From assembly GCA_014859105.1 (NCBI GenBank), contig JACUUX010000015.1, forward strand, positions 1 to 53,370: a DNA stretch of 53,370 bases. The letters are read 5' to 3'. The notes below the pieces were generated by a model. The model worked only from the letters and a program-made list of their open reading frames with translations, was not told where the DNA came from and searched no databases. Made by a program: the position numbers and the translations under genes. Source of the DNA: Nitrospirota bacterium (GTDB lineage Bacteria > Nitrospirota > Thermodesulfovibrionia > Thermodesulfovibrionales > SM23-35). Below, one piece after another: positions 42,443 through 52,666 of this stretch; positions within the stretch are counted from its first letter, which is position 1, and the number at the start of each line of letters is the position of its first letter.

Positions 42443-43138
42443 ATGCGTTTAATACTCTTCGACATTGATGGAACACTTATCGACACCGGAGGGGCGGGAA
42501 GCCGTTCCCTGAAGCTCGCATTGAAAGAACTGTTTTCTATCGAGAATGCCTTTCAGGGTATAAGTATGGCAGGAAAAACCGATACAGAGATTATCAGGGA
42601 AGGTTTGATAAAACATGGTATCTCAATGGACGGCAATATTAATGCCGTTGTGGAGGCTTACTTAAAGAATCTCCGGAAAGAGATATTGAATGACAGGAAA
42701 CATGTAAAACCCGGAGTATATAAATTATTAAAAGAATTAGGGATTTTAAAAAATGTAGCTATAGGACTTCTGACAGGAAACCTTGAGAAAGGTGCCAGAA
42801 TAAAACTTGAACCTTTTGGGCTTAATGAATATTTTCCATCGGGTGCTTTCGGCAGCGACCATGATGACAGAAATAAACTCTTGCCTATTGCAGTAAAAAG
42901 GCTTGAAAATTTGTATCAGAGAAAGATAGAGATCGATAATTGCATAGTAATAGGTGACACGCCCCGTGATGTCCAATGCGCAAAAATATACAGGGCTAAA
43001 TGTATAGGTGTAGCCACAGGCTCATATTCAATCGAGCAACTTATCGAAGCAGGTGCAGATTATGCGGTTAAAGACCTGACAGATTATCCTGCGCTCATTC
43101 ACTTTCTGTCATTTCGAGCTTGTCCCGGAAAGAAATAA
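42443..43138 (+). CDS. HAD-superfamily hydrolase, phosphoglycolate-phosphatase type
   Basis: A 231-residue phosphatase. Motif I is LILFDIDGTLIDTGG at residues 2-16, motif II LLTGN near 110, motif III a lysine near 145, motif IV IVIGDTPRDVQCAK near 170. The C1-cap layout is that of Gph/PGPase proteins. The substrate cannot be told by eye. GGAGAGGATAATGCT stands before the ATG. The last 40 bp overlap the 3' end of the convergent acyltransferase fusion, an unusual tail-to-tail overlap. Confidence 0.88.
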   Translation: MRLILFDIDGTLIDTGGAGSRSLKLALKELFSIENAFQGISMAGKTDTEIIREGLIKHGISMDGNINAVVEAYLKNLRKEILNDRKHVKPGVYKLLKELGILKNVAIGLLTGNLEKGARIKLEPFGLNEYFPSGAFGSDHDDRNKLLPIAVKRLENLYQRKIEIDNCIVIGDTPRDVQCAKIYRAKCIGVATGSYSIEQLIEAGADYAVKDLTDYPALIHFLSFRACPGKK

Positions 43139-45816
43139 TTACTTCCCAACTCCTTTATCCTCTTCCTCAATTCATTAACAAAAAACTGATAATCATCCAT
43201 CCCCTCGGCCTTTTTTGAAAAATCCATATCAGAGGGATAAAGGGGCTTCACGAATTTAATACTTATCCTTTTAAATTTTGGCAATATAAAACCTCTCGGA
43301 AGGGCTTCAAATGTACCCTTGATATAAGCCGGGATTACCGGCACATTGAGTTCTGCTGAAAGAATTCCGACTCCTTTTTTAAATTCCAATAATTCACCGT
43401 CATAAGACCTGCCACCTTCGGGGAATATCATGAGTGATTTTCCATTTCTCAGAATATACGAAGACATTTGTAAAGCCTTGCTGAGATATGTTTCGGGATC
43501 TACCGGGATTACATGAGCAAGCCTCGCAAATGATTCTTTTAACCCGCCGGTAAAATATTTCTGGAATCCGAGAGAATATAAATGACCAAATGATTTTAAA
43601 GGAAGTGCTGCGGTAACACAGAATCCATCGAGATAGCTTGTATGATTCGGTGTGATAATATATGGTCCCTTTTCAGGTAATTTCTCAAGTCCTTCAACTT
43701 TTAATCGGAAAAACGTTTTAAAGATAATCTTTAACAATATAATAGCAATAATTATTATCACCCATTCAAAAACATTGTGATGTAACCCAACCTTTTTCCT
43801 GTCTTCAAAATCCGGTTCTGCTGTTAATATATCTTTCCATGAGGGCATTGCTTCAAAATCGGAAACTTTTTTAACCCCGTATTCTTTTATCTTTGCAACA
43901 AGTTCTTCAACAGTCTGAACCCCGGATGCGAAGGTATCAGGAAGTTTTACTGAAAATGACTTCTCAAGTGAAGCAACGAGTTCAATCTTTGCAAGAGAAT
44001 CAAGCCCGAGGTCCAGTTCGAGATTGTCTGTTGACTGTATGGGTATTTTCTCTTTTAATAAAGGTGTTATACATTCAACAACCTTTCTGCCCATCCCGTC
44101 TTCTAATAGTTTTCTGTCTTCACTCTTTGCCCTTAACCCTTCACCCTTTGCCTTTATGAGGTCTTTAACCATGAACCTCCTGAGTTTACCAAGGGGTGTT
44201 CTGGGTAAAGGGCCCGGAGAGATGGTGTAACCCTTTATCCGCATATACTCAGGCAGATGGAGCGAAATATTATTTATCTCCCATTTAAAAGCCTCCTGCA
44301 AATTTCCTATCTGCGCCTTTTTTGCATACTCTATATCCGGCACAATGACTGCATGGAGGGATTCAACAATACCCTTATCTTCGACTCCCAGGATACAAAT
44401 CTCTTTTAAGAGAGGAATTTTTAGATACTTTTTCTCCAATTCGTCCGGGTAAATATTTTTCCCGGAACTCAGTACGATTACTTCTTTCAACCTGCCTGTT
44501 ATAAATAAATAACCTTCGTTGTCCAGATACCCGATGTCTCCGCTAAAGAACCATCCATTTTTTAAAACCTCTTGTGTTGCCTCTGGATTCTTATAATAAC
44601 CCTTCATGACCATTGGCCCTTTGATCGTAATTTCGCCATCTTTCATTTCTCCCAATTCAGTATGTTTTTCAGGGTCTATAATTTTTATCTTTACAGAAGG
44701 CAGAGGTTTTCCCACAGAACCAGGCTTTCTCTTTTCGACAGGATTAAATGTAACAACAGGCGAAGTCTCTGTTAACCCATAACCCTCAACAACCGTAAAA
44801 CCCAATGCTTCGAGATCCTTCATAACTTCGGGATTCAGTTTTGCCCCTCCGCTTGCAAAAAACCTGAACTGTTTGCCGAGTGGCCTGTGGACTGATTTAA
44901 AAACCAGCTTTCCCATGTTAAGGCCTGACTGCTTCTTGAGAGCCCCGCAGAATTTCAAAATACTGAACATTATCTGTGGCATCGGTCCGGGTAATTGTTT
45001 GAGCTTATTAAAAATACCATTCCTTACAAGTTCAAGAAGCTGTGGTACACCAACAAGCACAGTTACCCTTTTTTCATTTATTGTAGACATAAGTTCAAGA
45101 CCTTTCAGACCTGGTGGATATGTAATGGTAATGCCCAGAAAAACAGGTATCAGAAACGTGCAGGTAAAAGGATAAGTATGATGTAAGGGAAGAACTGAAA
45201 TGACGTTGTCTTTATATGTTATAATTTCAGCTTTTACAACTGCATCTGCGTCTGAACAGAAGTTTTTATGTGTGAGAAGCACCCCTTTTGGTATGCCTGT
45301 TGTCCCTGATGTATAGATAAGCGATGCAACATCATCTTCAAAAATTTCCGGGAAGATAGAGACTCCGGAAGTCCTGTATAATTCTTTAACTTCAGGAGTA
45401 TCGAAATTTATTTGAGTGATATTAGAATCTTGTTGGCCAATAAGTTCAGAACATGCCTTGCTTATGTTCTCTTCCGTCTTTGTGCTGTGGAAAACTATTT
45501 TAGATTCAGAATCAAAAAGCAGGTTCTTGATCTCATCCGGTCCGAGCTGGACATCGATTGGAACAGCAATTGCGCCAGACATTGATATTGCAAGATATGC
45601 CATACACCACTCCGGTCGATTTTCAGCAATAATTGCAATCCTGTCCCCTTTTTTAATTCCCTGCCCTATCAGATATGATGCAGCACCTTTTACATTGACG
45701 AGCAACTCATTGTAAGTTATTTCCTTCCATGTATTATCAAAAAAATAAAAGGCGATGTTATCTTTATGTTGAGTTGCACTTTGTAAAAAAGATTCGGGTA
45801 TAGTTGCTTCTTTCAT
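43099..45816 (-). CDS. acyl-activating enzyme / acyl carrier protein / PlsC acyltransferase fusion
   Basis: A 905-residue membrane-associated protein. Residues 1 to about 545 are an AMP-forming acyl-CoA/acyl-ACP synthetase (SLIYTSGTTGIPKGVLLTHKN, VEGYGLTETSPVV, WFFSGDIGYLD). Residues about 570-650 are an acyl carrier domain, LELDLGLDSLAKIE, with the phosphopantetheine serine at about 607. A membrane segment follows (about 694-712). Then comes a PlsC-type acyltransferase with NHTSYLDG (H-x4-D) and FPEGGRSYDGE. One polypeptide could activate a fatty acid, load it on the ACP and transfer it to a lysophospholipid. The domain order is reversed relative to E. coli Aas, and an internal ACP is added. 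A heptamer array encodes the linker before the ACP. Confidence 0.9.
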   Translation of the reverse strand: MKEATIPESFLQSATQHKDNIAFYFFDNTWKEITYNELLVNVKGAASYLIGQGIKKGDRIAIIAENRPEWCMAYLAISMSGAIAVPIDVQLGPDEIKNLLFDSESKIVFHSTKTEENISKACSELIGQQDSNITQINFDTPEVKELYRTSGVSIFPEIFEDDVASLIYTSGTTGIPKGVLLTHKNFCSDADAVVKAEIITYKDNVISVLPLHHTYPFTCTFLIPVFLGITITYPPGLKGLELMSTINEKRVTVLVGVPQLLELVRNGIFNKLKQLPGPMPQIMFSILKFCGALKKQSGLNMGKLVFKSVHRPLGKQFRFFASGGAKLNPEVMKDLEALGFTVVEGYGLTETSPVVTFNPVEKRKPGSVGKPLPSVKIKIIDPEKHTELGEMKDGEITIKGPMVMKGYYKNPEATQEVLKNGWFFSGDIGYLDNEGYLFITGRLKEVIVLSSGKNIYPDELEKKYLKIPLLKEICILGVEDKGIVESLHAVIVPDIEYAKKAQIGNLQEAFKWEINNISLHLPEYMRIKGYTISPGPLPRTPLGKLRRFMVKDLIKAKGEGLRAKSEDRKLLEDGMGRKVVECITPLLKEKIPIQSTDNLELDLGLDSLAKIELVASLEKSFSVKLPDTFASGVQTVEELVAKIKEYGVKKVSDFEAMPSWKDILTAEPDFEDRKKVGLHHNVFEWVIIIIAIILLKIIFKTFFRLKVEGLEKLPEKGPYIITPNHTSYLDGFCVTAALPLKSFGHLYSLGFQKYFTGGLKESFARLAHVIPVDPETYLSKALQMSSYILRNGKSLMIFPEGGRSYDGELLEFKKGVGILSAELNVPVIPAYIKGTFEALPRGFILPKFKRISIKFVKPLYPSDMDFSKKAEGMDDYQFFVNELRKRIKELGSNYFFPGQARNDRK
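44123..44157. repeat. heptanucleotide array in the synthetase-ACP linker
   Basis: Five 7-mers, CTCTTTG, CCCTTAA, CCCTTCA, CCCTTTG and CCTTTAT, encode the linker KAKGEGLRAKSE (about residues 554-565). It is related to the CTCTTTG array in ddl and again sits between domains. Confidence 0.75.
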
Positions 45817-45845
45817 GCGTTTCGATTTTTAACTTTGATAGATCT

Positions 45846-46412
45846 TCAGTAATCTATTCCCTTCTGCGGCTCTATACCCAGCCTGTAGGCATGTTTTATT
45901 TCCTTCATTTCTGTAACAGTATGCGCTCTTTTGATTACTTCTGGATGGGCATCTCTTCCGGTAAGTATCAGATGAATAAGTGGAGGTTTATTATCTATTA
46001 ATTCAAGTATCTGAGGCAGGTCTACAAGTTTTAGCCTGAGTGCATTGTTAATTTCATCCAGAATCAAGATATCAAAATTTCCTGAGAACAACTTTTCCTT
46101 TGCAAGTTTCAACGCATCCTGGGCATTAGCCCTGTGTTCGCTAAACGGATAGGGGTCTTCCATTATTCCACAAAACCCCTTACCTGTGAGATGAAGCTCA
46201 ACATTAGGTGAGAGTCTTTTTATGCCGTCAATCTCTCCTGAATACATATCGCCCTTAATAAATTCTATAATACAAACTTTCATATCATACCCAACAGCCC
46301 TCAGTGCTATGCCCAATGCTGACGTCGTTTTCCCTTTTCCTTGACCTGTGACAACCATAACAATTCCAACCTTTTCTCCCGGCTCGAATAATTTAAGTTT
46401 GTCTTGATCCAT
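45846..46412 (-). CDS. cobO: cob(I)yrinic acid a,c-diamide adenosyltransferase
   Basis: BtuR/CobA-type enzyme that adenosylates corrinoids. It has 188 residues from the ATG at 46412, chosen because GGAGG lies eight bases upstream; an ATG ten codons earlier lacks one. Motifs: VVTGQGKGKTTSALGIALRAVG (P-loop), FIKG, LHLTGKGFCG, DILILDEINNAL, and LILTGRDAHPEVI. No other cobalamin genes are nearby. It is divergent from sod and shares a control region with paired palindromes. Confidence 0.93.
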   Translation of the reverse strand: MDQDKLKLFEPGEKVGIVMVVTGQGKGKTTSALGIALRAVGYDMKVCIIEFIKGDMYSGEIDGIKRLSPNVELHLTGKGFCGIMEDPYPFSEHRANAQDALKLAKEKLFSGNFDILILDEINNALRLKLVDLPQILELIDNKPPLIHLILTGRDAHPEVIKRAHTVTEMKEIKHAYRLGIEPQKGIDY

Positions 46413-46495
46413 AAAATTATCCTCCAGATTTCTCTCAAGCATTATATCAAAGTTCAGGATATTGCATAGAAAAACTTAGAAATGATTCGGGCATA

Positions 46496-46508
46496 TTGTC
46501 CTGAACAA
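46496..46508. promoter_or_regulatory. palindromic operator candidate, cobO-proximal copy
   Basis: TTGTCCTGAACAA is a TTGT-N5-ACAA palindrome within a 19-bp sequence (46492-46510) that recurs, inverted and without mismatch, at 46623-46641 next to sod. Degenerate copies are visible at about 46517-46533 (CCTGTCTGAATAA) and 46452-46465 (GTTCAGGATATTG). Confidence 0.6.
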
Positions 46509-46614
46509 AAGACAAATTTCCTGTCTGAATAAAGATTTTTATTATTGAAATTTCAGTAAAATCAACAAGTTGATATTTTGGCATTTCTCTTGCTTCTACT
46601 AATATTAAAAAGTT

Positions 46615-46620
46615 TATAAT
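46615..46620 (+). promoter_or_regulatory. -10 box of the sod promoter
   Basis: A perfect TATAAT sits 76 bp before the sod ATG. The -35 match is weak (TTGCTT at a 19-bp spacing), which suggests help from, or control by, a regulator. The sod-proximal palindrome lies immediately downstream and would cover the transcript start. Confidence 0.6.
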
Positions 46621-46624
46621 GGTT

Positions 46625-46637
46625 TTGTTCAGGACAA
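46625..46637. promoter_or_regulatory. palindromic operator candidate, sod-proximal copy
   Basis: TTGTTCAGGACAA, the exact inverse of the cobO-proximal copy, begins 4 bp after the TATAAT box and therefore overlaps the predicted start of sod transcription. That position is typical of a repressor site. The binding protein is unknown. Confidence 0.6.
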
Positions 46638-46695
46638 TATGTTAATAAAGCTAAGATAACCTTGTAACAGAAATAAAAAACAGGAGGTAAGTAGC

Positions 46696-47274
46696 ATGGC
46701 TTACACTGCAAAAGATTATTCCGTGCTTATAGGCATGGAGGGATTCAGTGAAACTCTTTTAAAAAATCACTTTACTCTGTATCAGGGATATGTAACGAAT
46801 ACAAATAAAGTGCTTGACGCTCTTGATCAGTTGTTGAAAGAAGATAAAGCAGGAAATCCGGAATTCGCTGAACTAAAGAGGAGGCTCGGATGGGAATTCA
46901 ATGGCATGCGGCTGCATGAATACTATTTTGAAAACCTCGGTGGAAAGTCACCTCTTGATAAAAATGGAAAGTTTGCAAAGAAAATCGCTGAAGACTTTGG
47001 AAGTTACGAAACATGGGAAAAAGATTTTAAAGCAACGGGAGCGATGAGAGGTATCGGCTGGGTTGTCCTGTATCATGATGTTAAAAATGGCAGACTGATT
47101 AATTTCTGGATAAACGAACATGATGTTGCCCATCCGGCGGGTTGCAATCCAATATTGATCATGGACGTTTTTGAACACGCATTCATGATTGATTATGGAC
47201 TCAAGAAAGCCGATTACATCGGGGCATTCTTTAAAAACATCAATTGGACTATCGTGGAGTCCAGGCTGAAATAA
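46696..47274 (+). CDS. Fe/Mn superoxide dismutase
   Basis: Removes superoxide. It has 192 residues with the first metal histidine in LLKNHFTLYQGYV near residue 26, the second in NGMRLHEYYFENL near 74, and the aspartate and third histidine in MDVFEHAFMIDYG. The usual HxxxHHxxYV gate is replaced by HFTLYQGYV. That is a pattern I associate with methanogen and other anaerobe enzymes, though it was not checked. Metal choice cannot be told. No signal peptide. CAGGAGG stands before the ATG, and the DsrC-like gene follows 25 bp after the stop. Confidence 0.95.
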   Translation: MAYTAKDYSVLIGMEGFSETLLKNHFTLYQGYVTNTNKVLDALDQLLKEDKAGNPEFAELKRRLGWEFNGMRLHEYYFENLGGKSPLDKNGKFAKKIAEDFGSYETWEKDFKATGAMRGIGWVVLYHDVKNGRLINFWINEHDVAHPAGCNPILIMDVFEHAFMIDYGLKKADYIGAFFKNINWTIVESRLK

Positions 47275-47299
47275 ACTATTAAAAAAAGGAGGCGAAAAT

Positions 47300-47653
47300 A
47301 TGCCGGTACTTGAGGTTGAAGGAAAAAAAATTGATATAGATGAAGAAGGATATCTCATTAATATGGATGACTGGACCGAAAAGGTGGCCTGCGCACTTGC
47401 TGACAGGGAAGGGGTAAGCAAGACCTGCCCACTTACAAAAGAAAAGATGGAGATATTAAATTTCATGCGGGAATACTACAAAAAGTTTGAAGCTGTTCCA
47501 ATACCCAGGGGGGTATGTTTAAATGTTCATCAACCAAAAAACTGCACGTATGAAGAGTTCCCGGATCCCTTTACAGCATATAAGATTGCAGGACTTCCTA
47601 AACCTGTAGCTTATGGAGAGCTGCATGATTCTATAAAAAAGTACTTTAAGTAA
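47300..47653 (+). CDS. DsrC/TusE-family protein lacking both redox cysteines
   Basis: A 117-residue protein of the DsrC/TusE fold (LEVEGKKIDIDEEGYLINMDDWTEKVACALADREGV, then MREYYKKFEAVPIPRG). In DsrC the C-terminal arm carries CysB (ACRxAGLPKP) and CysA (the penultimate cysteine). Here the same positions read AYKIAGLPKP and VAYGEL, so both are tyrosine. The arm continues 11 extra residues to YFK. Sulfur transfer by the canonical route is therefore unlikely, and a regulatory or structural role is more plausible. Cysteines exist elsewhere (near 31, 43, 73 and 82). AGGAGG stands before the ATG, and it is co-directional with sod. Confidence 0.85.
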   Translation: MPVLEVEGKKIDIDEEGYLINMDDWTEKVACALADREGVSKTCPLTKEKMEILNFMREYYKKFEAVPIPRGVCLNVHQPKNCTYEEFPDPFTAYKIAGLPKPVAYGELHDSIKKYFK

Positions 47654-47707
47654 AACTGCTAATAGAAGAAACCAGATTTAAATTTGAACATAAAGTTATG
47701 CCAAAAG

Positions 47708-48214
47708 ATGAGAGCTCTAATAATAAGTGCAGATAATTTTGAGGATTCCGAACTTCTTGTCCCATACTATACGCTGCAAGAGGAGGGAATCGAGATTGAT
47801 ATTGCTTCTATAAAGAAAGGTTCAATAAAGGGGAAACATGGTTATAAAGTCCAGGCGAATAAGAGTTTGAAAGAAGTTAATCCGGATGAGTACGACGTCC
47901 TTATTCTTCCCGGAGGAAAAGCACCTGAAACAATAAGGAAAGAGAAAACCGCACTTGAGATTGCAAAAAAATTTTTCCAGAGGAATAAGCCAGTCTCAGC
48001 CATATGTCATGGCCCTCAGATTTTGATAACCGCCGGGCTTATGAAAGGGAGAAGATCAACCTGTTATAAATCAGTAGCCGGTGAAATGAAGGAGGCCGGA
48101 GCTATCTATGAAGACAAAGAGGTGGTGGTCGACGGCAACCTTGTTACTTCAAGACAGCCCTCTGATCTTCCCGCATTCATGAGAGAGACTTTAAAGATGA
48201 TTAAGAAGAGCTGA
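47708..48214 (+). CDS. DJ-1/PfpI family protein
   Basis: A 168-residue protein of the PfpI/YhbO group: MRALIISADNFEDSELLVPYYTLQEEGIEID, VLILPGGKAPETIR, and the nucleophile elbow SAICHGPQILITAG with the cysteine near residue 100. Family members are described as stress-related deglycases or cysteine peptidases. I start at ATG 47708; a TTG eight codons earlier keeps the frame but has no family-like sequence. Its place after sod and the DsrC-like gene suggests a thiol or oxidative stress role. Confidence 0.88.
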   Translation: MRALIISADNFEDSELLVPYYTLQEEGIEIDIASIKKGSIKGKHGYKVQANKSLKEVNPDEYDVLILPGGKAPETIRKEKTALEIAKKFFQRNKPVSAICHGPQILITAGLMKGRRSTCYKSVAGEMKEAGAIYEDKEVVVDGNLVTSRQPSDLPAFMRETLKMIKKS

Positions 48215-48260
48215 TCTGTTGCCTATTTTGTCTATGCACTTTATTCATGAAAGGGCAACT

Positions 48261-49169
48261 ATGCACCACGATAAGTCAAAAAAGGTTTTGTTTCTTGTAA
48301 TGGATGCAGGAGAAATTGCGAGAGAAACCGGGATGGGTCTGCAGAAAGTTTCTGAAACCGTAAAACGCGGCATGAGAAAATTATTGGAGGAAAGGAATAA
48401 AAGAAAGGCTCCATTTATCGACAGAACTTTTTATACCTCTTTAAACGGCATGATGATCACTGCATATATGAAGGCTTTCAGGCTATTTAAAAACAGCAAG
48501 CTAAAGGATTTTGCTCTTAAAAGCCTCACCAGGATACTGGAAGATCATTTTATAAATAACGAGCTTCTCCACACAGAAGGAGTAACGGCAATATTGGATG
48601 ACTATATTTATTTGATTGAAGCATTAGTTTCCTCCTATGAAGTCACCGGTGATAAGAATTATTTCAATAAAGCAGATAAACTAATGCAATTATGCATGGA
48701 GAAATTCTGGGATAAAGAACAAGGAGGGTTTTTTGATACAGATAGAGAGGTACTGGGAATAAGGCTCAAGGCTATTGAAGATATCCCTCACCCTTCAGCT
48801 AATGCTCTAAGCATAATTCTCATGTTAAAGCTCCATGCTATGACCGAAAAGAAAAAATACTATTTATATGCACAGGAGTCATTAAAAGCTTTTTCTCTAA
48901 AAGCAAAAGATATAGGGATTCAATCAGGTTATTATTATTGCGCACTCGATGCGTACTTTAATATGATGAAGCTTACCTTGCAAACAAAGCCTGCTGATAA
49001 GCTTGCCGGAACAGCCCTTACCTCTTTTTATCCATACATGAGTATAGTTTATGGAGAAGACAGAGGCTATGCTGTTCCATGCATTAGAGAAACATGCTAC
49101 GAACCTATTAATAAACCGGAAAGTCTTAAAATTTTTTGCCAGATCATCGGTCAGAAGATTTTGAATTAA
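48261..49169 (+). CDS. YyaL/SSP411-type protein, C-terminal part only
   Basis: A 302-residue protein matching only the C-terminal (alpha/alpha toroid) half of the DUF255 YyaL family: GEIARETGMGLQKVSETVKRGMRKLLEERNKRKAPFIDRTFYTSLNGMMITAYMKAF, then TAILDDYIYLIEALVSSYEVTG and FWDKEQGGFFDT. Full-length members have about 650-700 residues with an N-terminal thioredoxin-like domain; that part is absent here, and no remnant is seen upstream, where the PfpI gene lies. I chose ATG 48261 because GAAAGG lies just upstream. It may be a stand-alone module or a truncated gene. Confidence 0.75.
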   Translation: MHHDKSKKVLFLVMDAGEIARETGMGLQKVSETVKRGMRKLLEERNKRKAPFIDRTFYTSLNGMMITAYMKAFRLFKNSKLKDFALKSLTRILEDHFINNELLHTEGVTAILDDYIYLIEALVSSYEVTGDKNYFNKADKLMQLCMEKFWDKEQGGFFDTDREVLGIRLKAIEDIPHPSANALSIILMLKLHAMTEKKKYYLYAQESLKAFSLKAKDIGIQSGYYYCALDAYFNMMKLTLQTKPADKLAGTALTSFYPYMSIVYGEDRGYAVPCIRETCYEPINKPESLKIFCQIIGQKILN

Positions 49170-49252
49170 ATTCAGAACTAATCAGAATTGAAATAAAAAA
49201 AGTCGAAAAGTCTGTTTGCTATTTATTTATGCTATAAATTAATAATAAAAGA

Positions 49253-49280
49253 CACTCTGCAGGTTAAGGCCTGCAGAGTG
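49253..49280. terminator. bidirectional terminator hairpin
   Basis: CACTCTGCAGG and CCTGCAGAGTG pair perfectly over 11 bp around TTAAGG. On the minus strand it is followed by TCTTTTATT, a fair U tract, ending the lipoprotein gene. On the plus strand it is followed by CAGGTATTTT, which would also serve the YyaL-like gene. Confidence 0.8.
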
Positions 49281-49288
49281 CAGGTATT

Positions 49289-49705
49289 TTAATATCTCCT
49301 CTCGAATTTCTCTCCTTCACAGACTTCTCGAATATTATCTTTAACCAGTTGTCCATTTTCCCAAACCCGCTCATGAATCTTGTGACACTTAGTTTGAGCA
49401 TCGTAATCTAACGGCTCGGCGCGATAAACCCCTCTTCCATCCTCAGTTGTGTACTGCACAGGTTGCCCGGTCACAGCAGCTTCTCTCGACGCCCTCATGG
49501 AAATATCTGTGAGTGTTACCCCTGCTGCTCCACCAATCGCTGCTCCAATAACACCACCACGCCATGGATTTTTACTGTCGAGGAGAGCGCCGGTAATGCC
49601 GCCCAGTACAGCTCCGGCTCCAAGTCCCTCACCATGATATTGAGTGCAACTAAATGATATGCCCGACAGGGACAGAATTAACAATAAAGATACGATTTTT
49701 TTCAT
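49289..49705 (-). CDS. glycine-zipper 2TM lipoprotein
   Basis: A 138-residue envelope protein. The signal peptide MKKIVSLLLILSLSGISFSC ends in a lipobox-like cysteine at residue 20. Residues about 27-66 form a glycine-rich zipper (GLGAGAVLGGITGALLD, GGVIGAAIGGAAGV) of the Rick_17kDa/SlyB type. The C-terminal part carries YDAQTKCHKIHERVWENGQLV and a final cysteine. It is likely an outer-membrane lipoprotein. AAGGAGG stands before the ATG, and a terminator follows the stop. Confidence 0.88.
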   Translation of the reverse strand: MKKIVSLLLILSLSGISFSCTQYHGEGLGAGAVLGGITGALLDSKNPWRGGVIGAAIGGAAGVTLTDISMRASREAAVTGQPVQYTTEDGRGVYRAEPLDYDAQTKCHKIHERVWENGQLVKDNIREVCEGEKFERRY

Positions 49706-49933
49706 GACTTCCTCCTTTTGAAAAAACTTTCAGCCAATGGCTTATTTAATCAAAAAACTCCTTAAAAATCAGCTACTGACCCCCTCAAACCCCGCTATAT
49801 TTTTCCATATGTATTATCCAACTATCAATTATTATATTCATATATTTTGATAAAAATATCAATATTAGTTGTCACATGATGTATAAAGGTTTTTAAAATA
49901 ACCATTCATCAGATATGGTAACATTAACATGAT
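49706..49933. other. AT-rich divergent gap before the DUF167 gene
   Basis: No gene seen. TTGATA-AAAA-TATCAA (49847-49862) is a small palindrome that might be a regulator site. It does not fit an FNR box because the half-sites are spaced by six bases instead of four. Confidence 0.3.
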
Positions 49934-50203
49934 ATGGAAATCCCGTTTCGAAAATCAAAAAGGGGCATAACCATAAAGGTAAGGGTAGAACCCAGGTCTT
50001 CAAAAAGAAATTTTTCAGGTCTTATTGGTGACACCTTAAAGGTAAAAGTCCACTCACCTCCATCTGGAGGTGCTGCAAATGAAGAGCTTATAGAGGTCCT
50101 TGCTGAGAAAATTGGTGTAAAAAGAACAGCCATAAAAATCATTAAGGGGCATACTTCTAAAAATAAGCTTATAGAGATAGAAGGTATAGATTCAGTTCCT
50201 TGA
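49934..50203 (+). CDS. DUF167 (YggU) family protein
   Basis: An 89-residue protein with the family core KVRVEPRSSKRNFSGLIGDTLKVKVHSPPSGGAANEELIEVLAEKIGVKRTAIKIIKGHTSKNKLIEI. YggU-like proteins are small alpha/beta proteins of unknown function. It lies 81 bp upstream of serS on the same strand. No clear Shine-Dalgarno. Confidence 0.88.
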   Translation: MEIPFRKSKRGITIKVRVEPRSSKRNFSGLIGDTLKVKVHSPPSGGAANEELIEVLAEKIGVKRTAIKIIKGHTSKNKLIEIEGIDSVP

Positions 50204-50242
50204 CTTCATGATATTTTAATAGTAGTTTATTTAGACCAATAG

Positions 50243-52590
<2,348 letters not shown>

Positions 52591-52648
52591 AAAATTTTAC
52601 TATTTCCTGACCATTTCAAAATTTATTTTTAAATATTCTATTTTTTGC

Positions 52649-52654
52649 TATAAT
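52649..52654 (+). promoter_or_regulatory. -10 box of the XRE-S24 regulator gene
   Basis: A perfect TATAAT 65 bp before the start codon with a poor -35. It is followed by an AT-rich leader that contains an imperfect inverted repeat. Confidence 0.5.
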
Positions 52655-52666
52655 TTGATGGATGTG

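Noticed and set aside
46492-46641. A confident call of a MITE in the sod promoter region
   Set aside because: No target duplication is seen, and the arms are placed at promoter-relevant positions with internal TTGT-N5-ACAA symmetry, so operators are the better first reading; the MITE option is kept as an alternative.
49847-49862. An FNR site before the DUF167 gene
   Set aside because: Half-sites TTGAT and ATCAA are separated by six bases instead of four.
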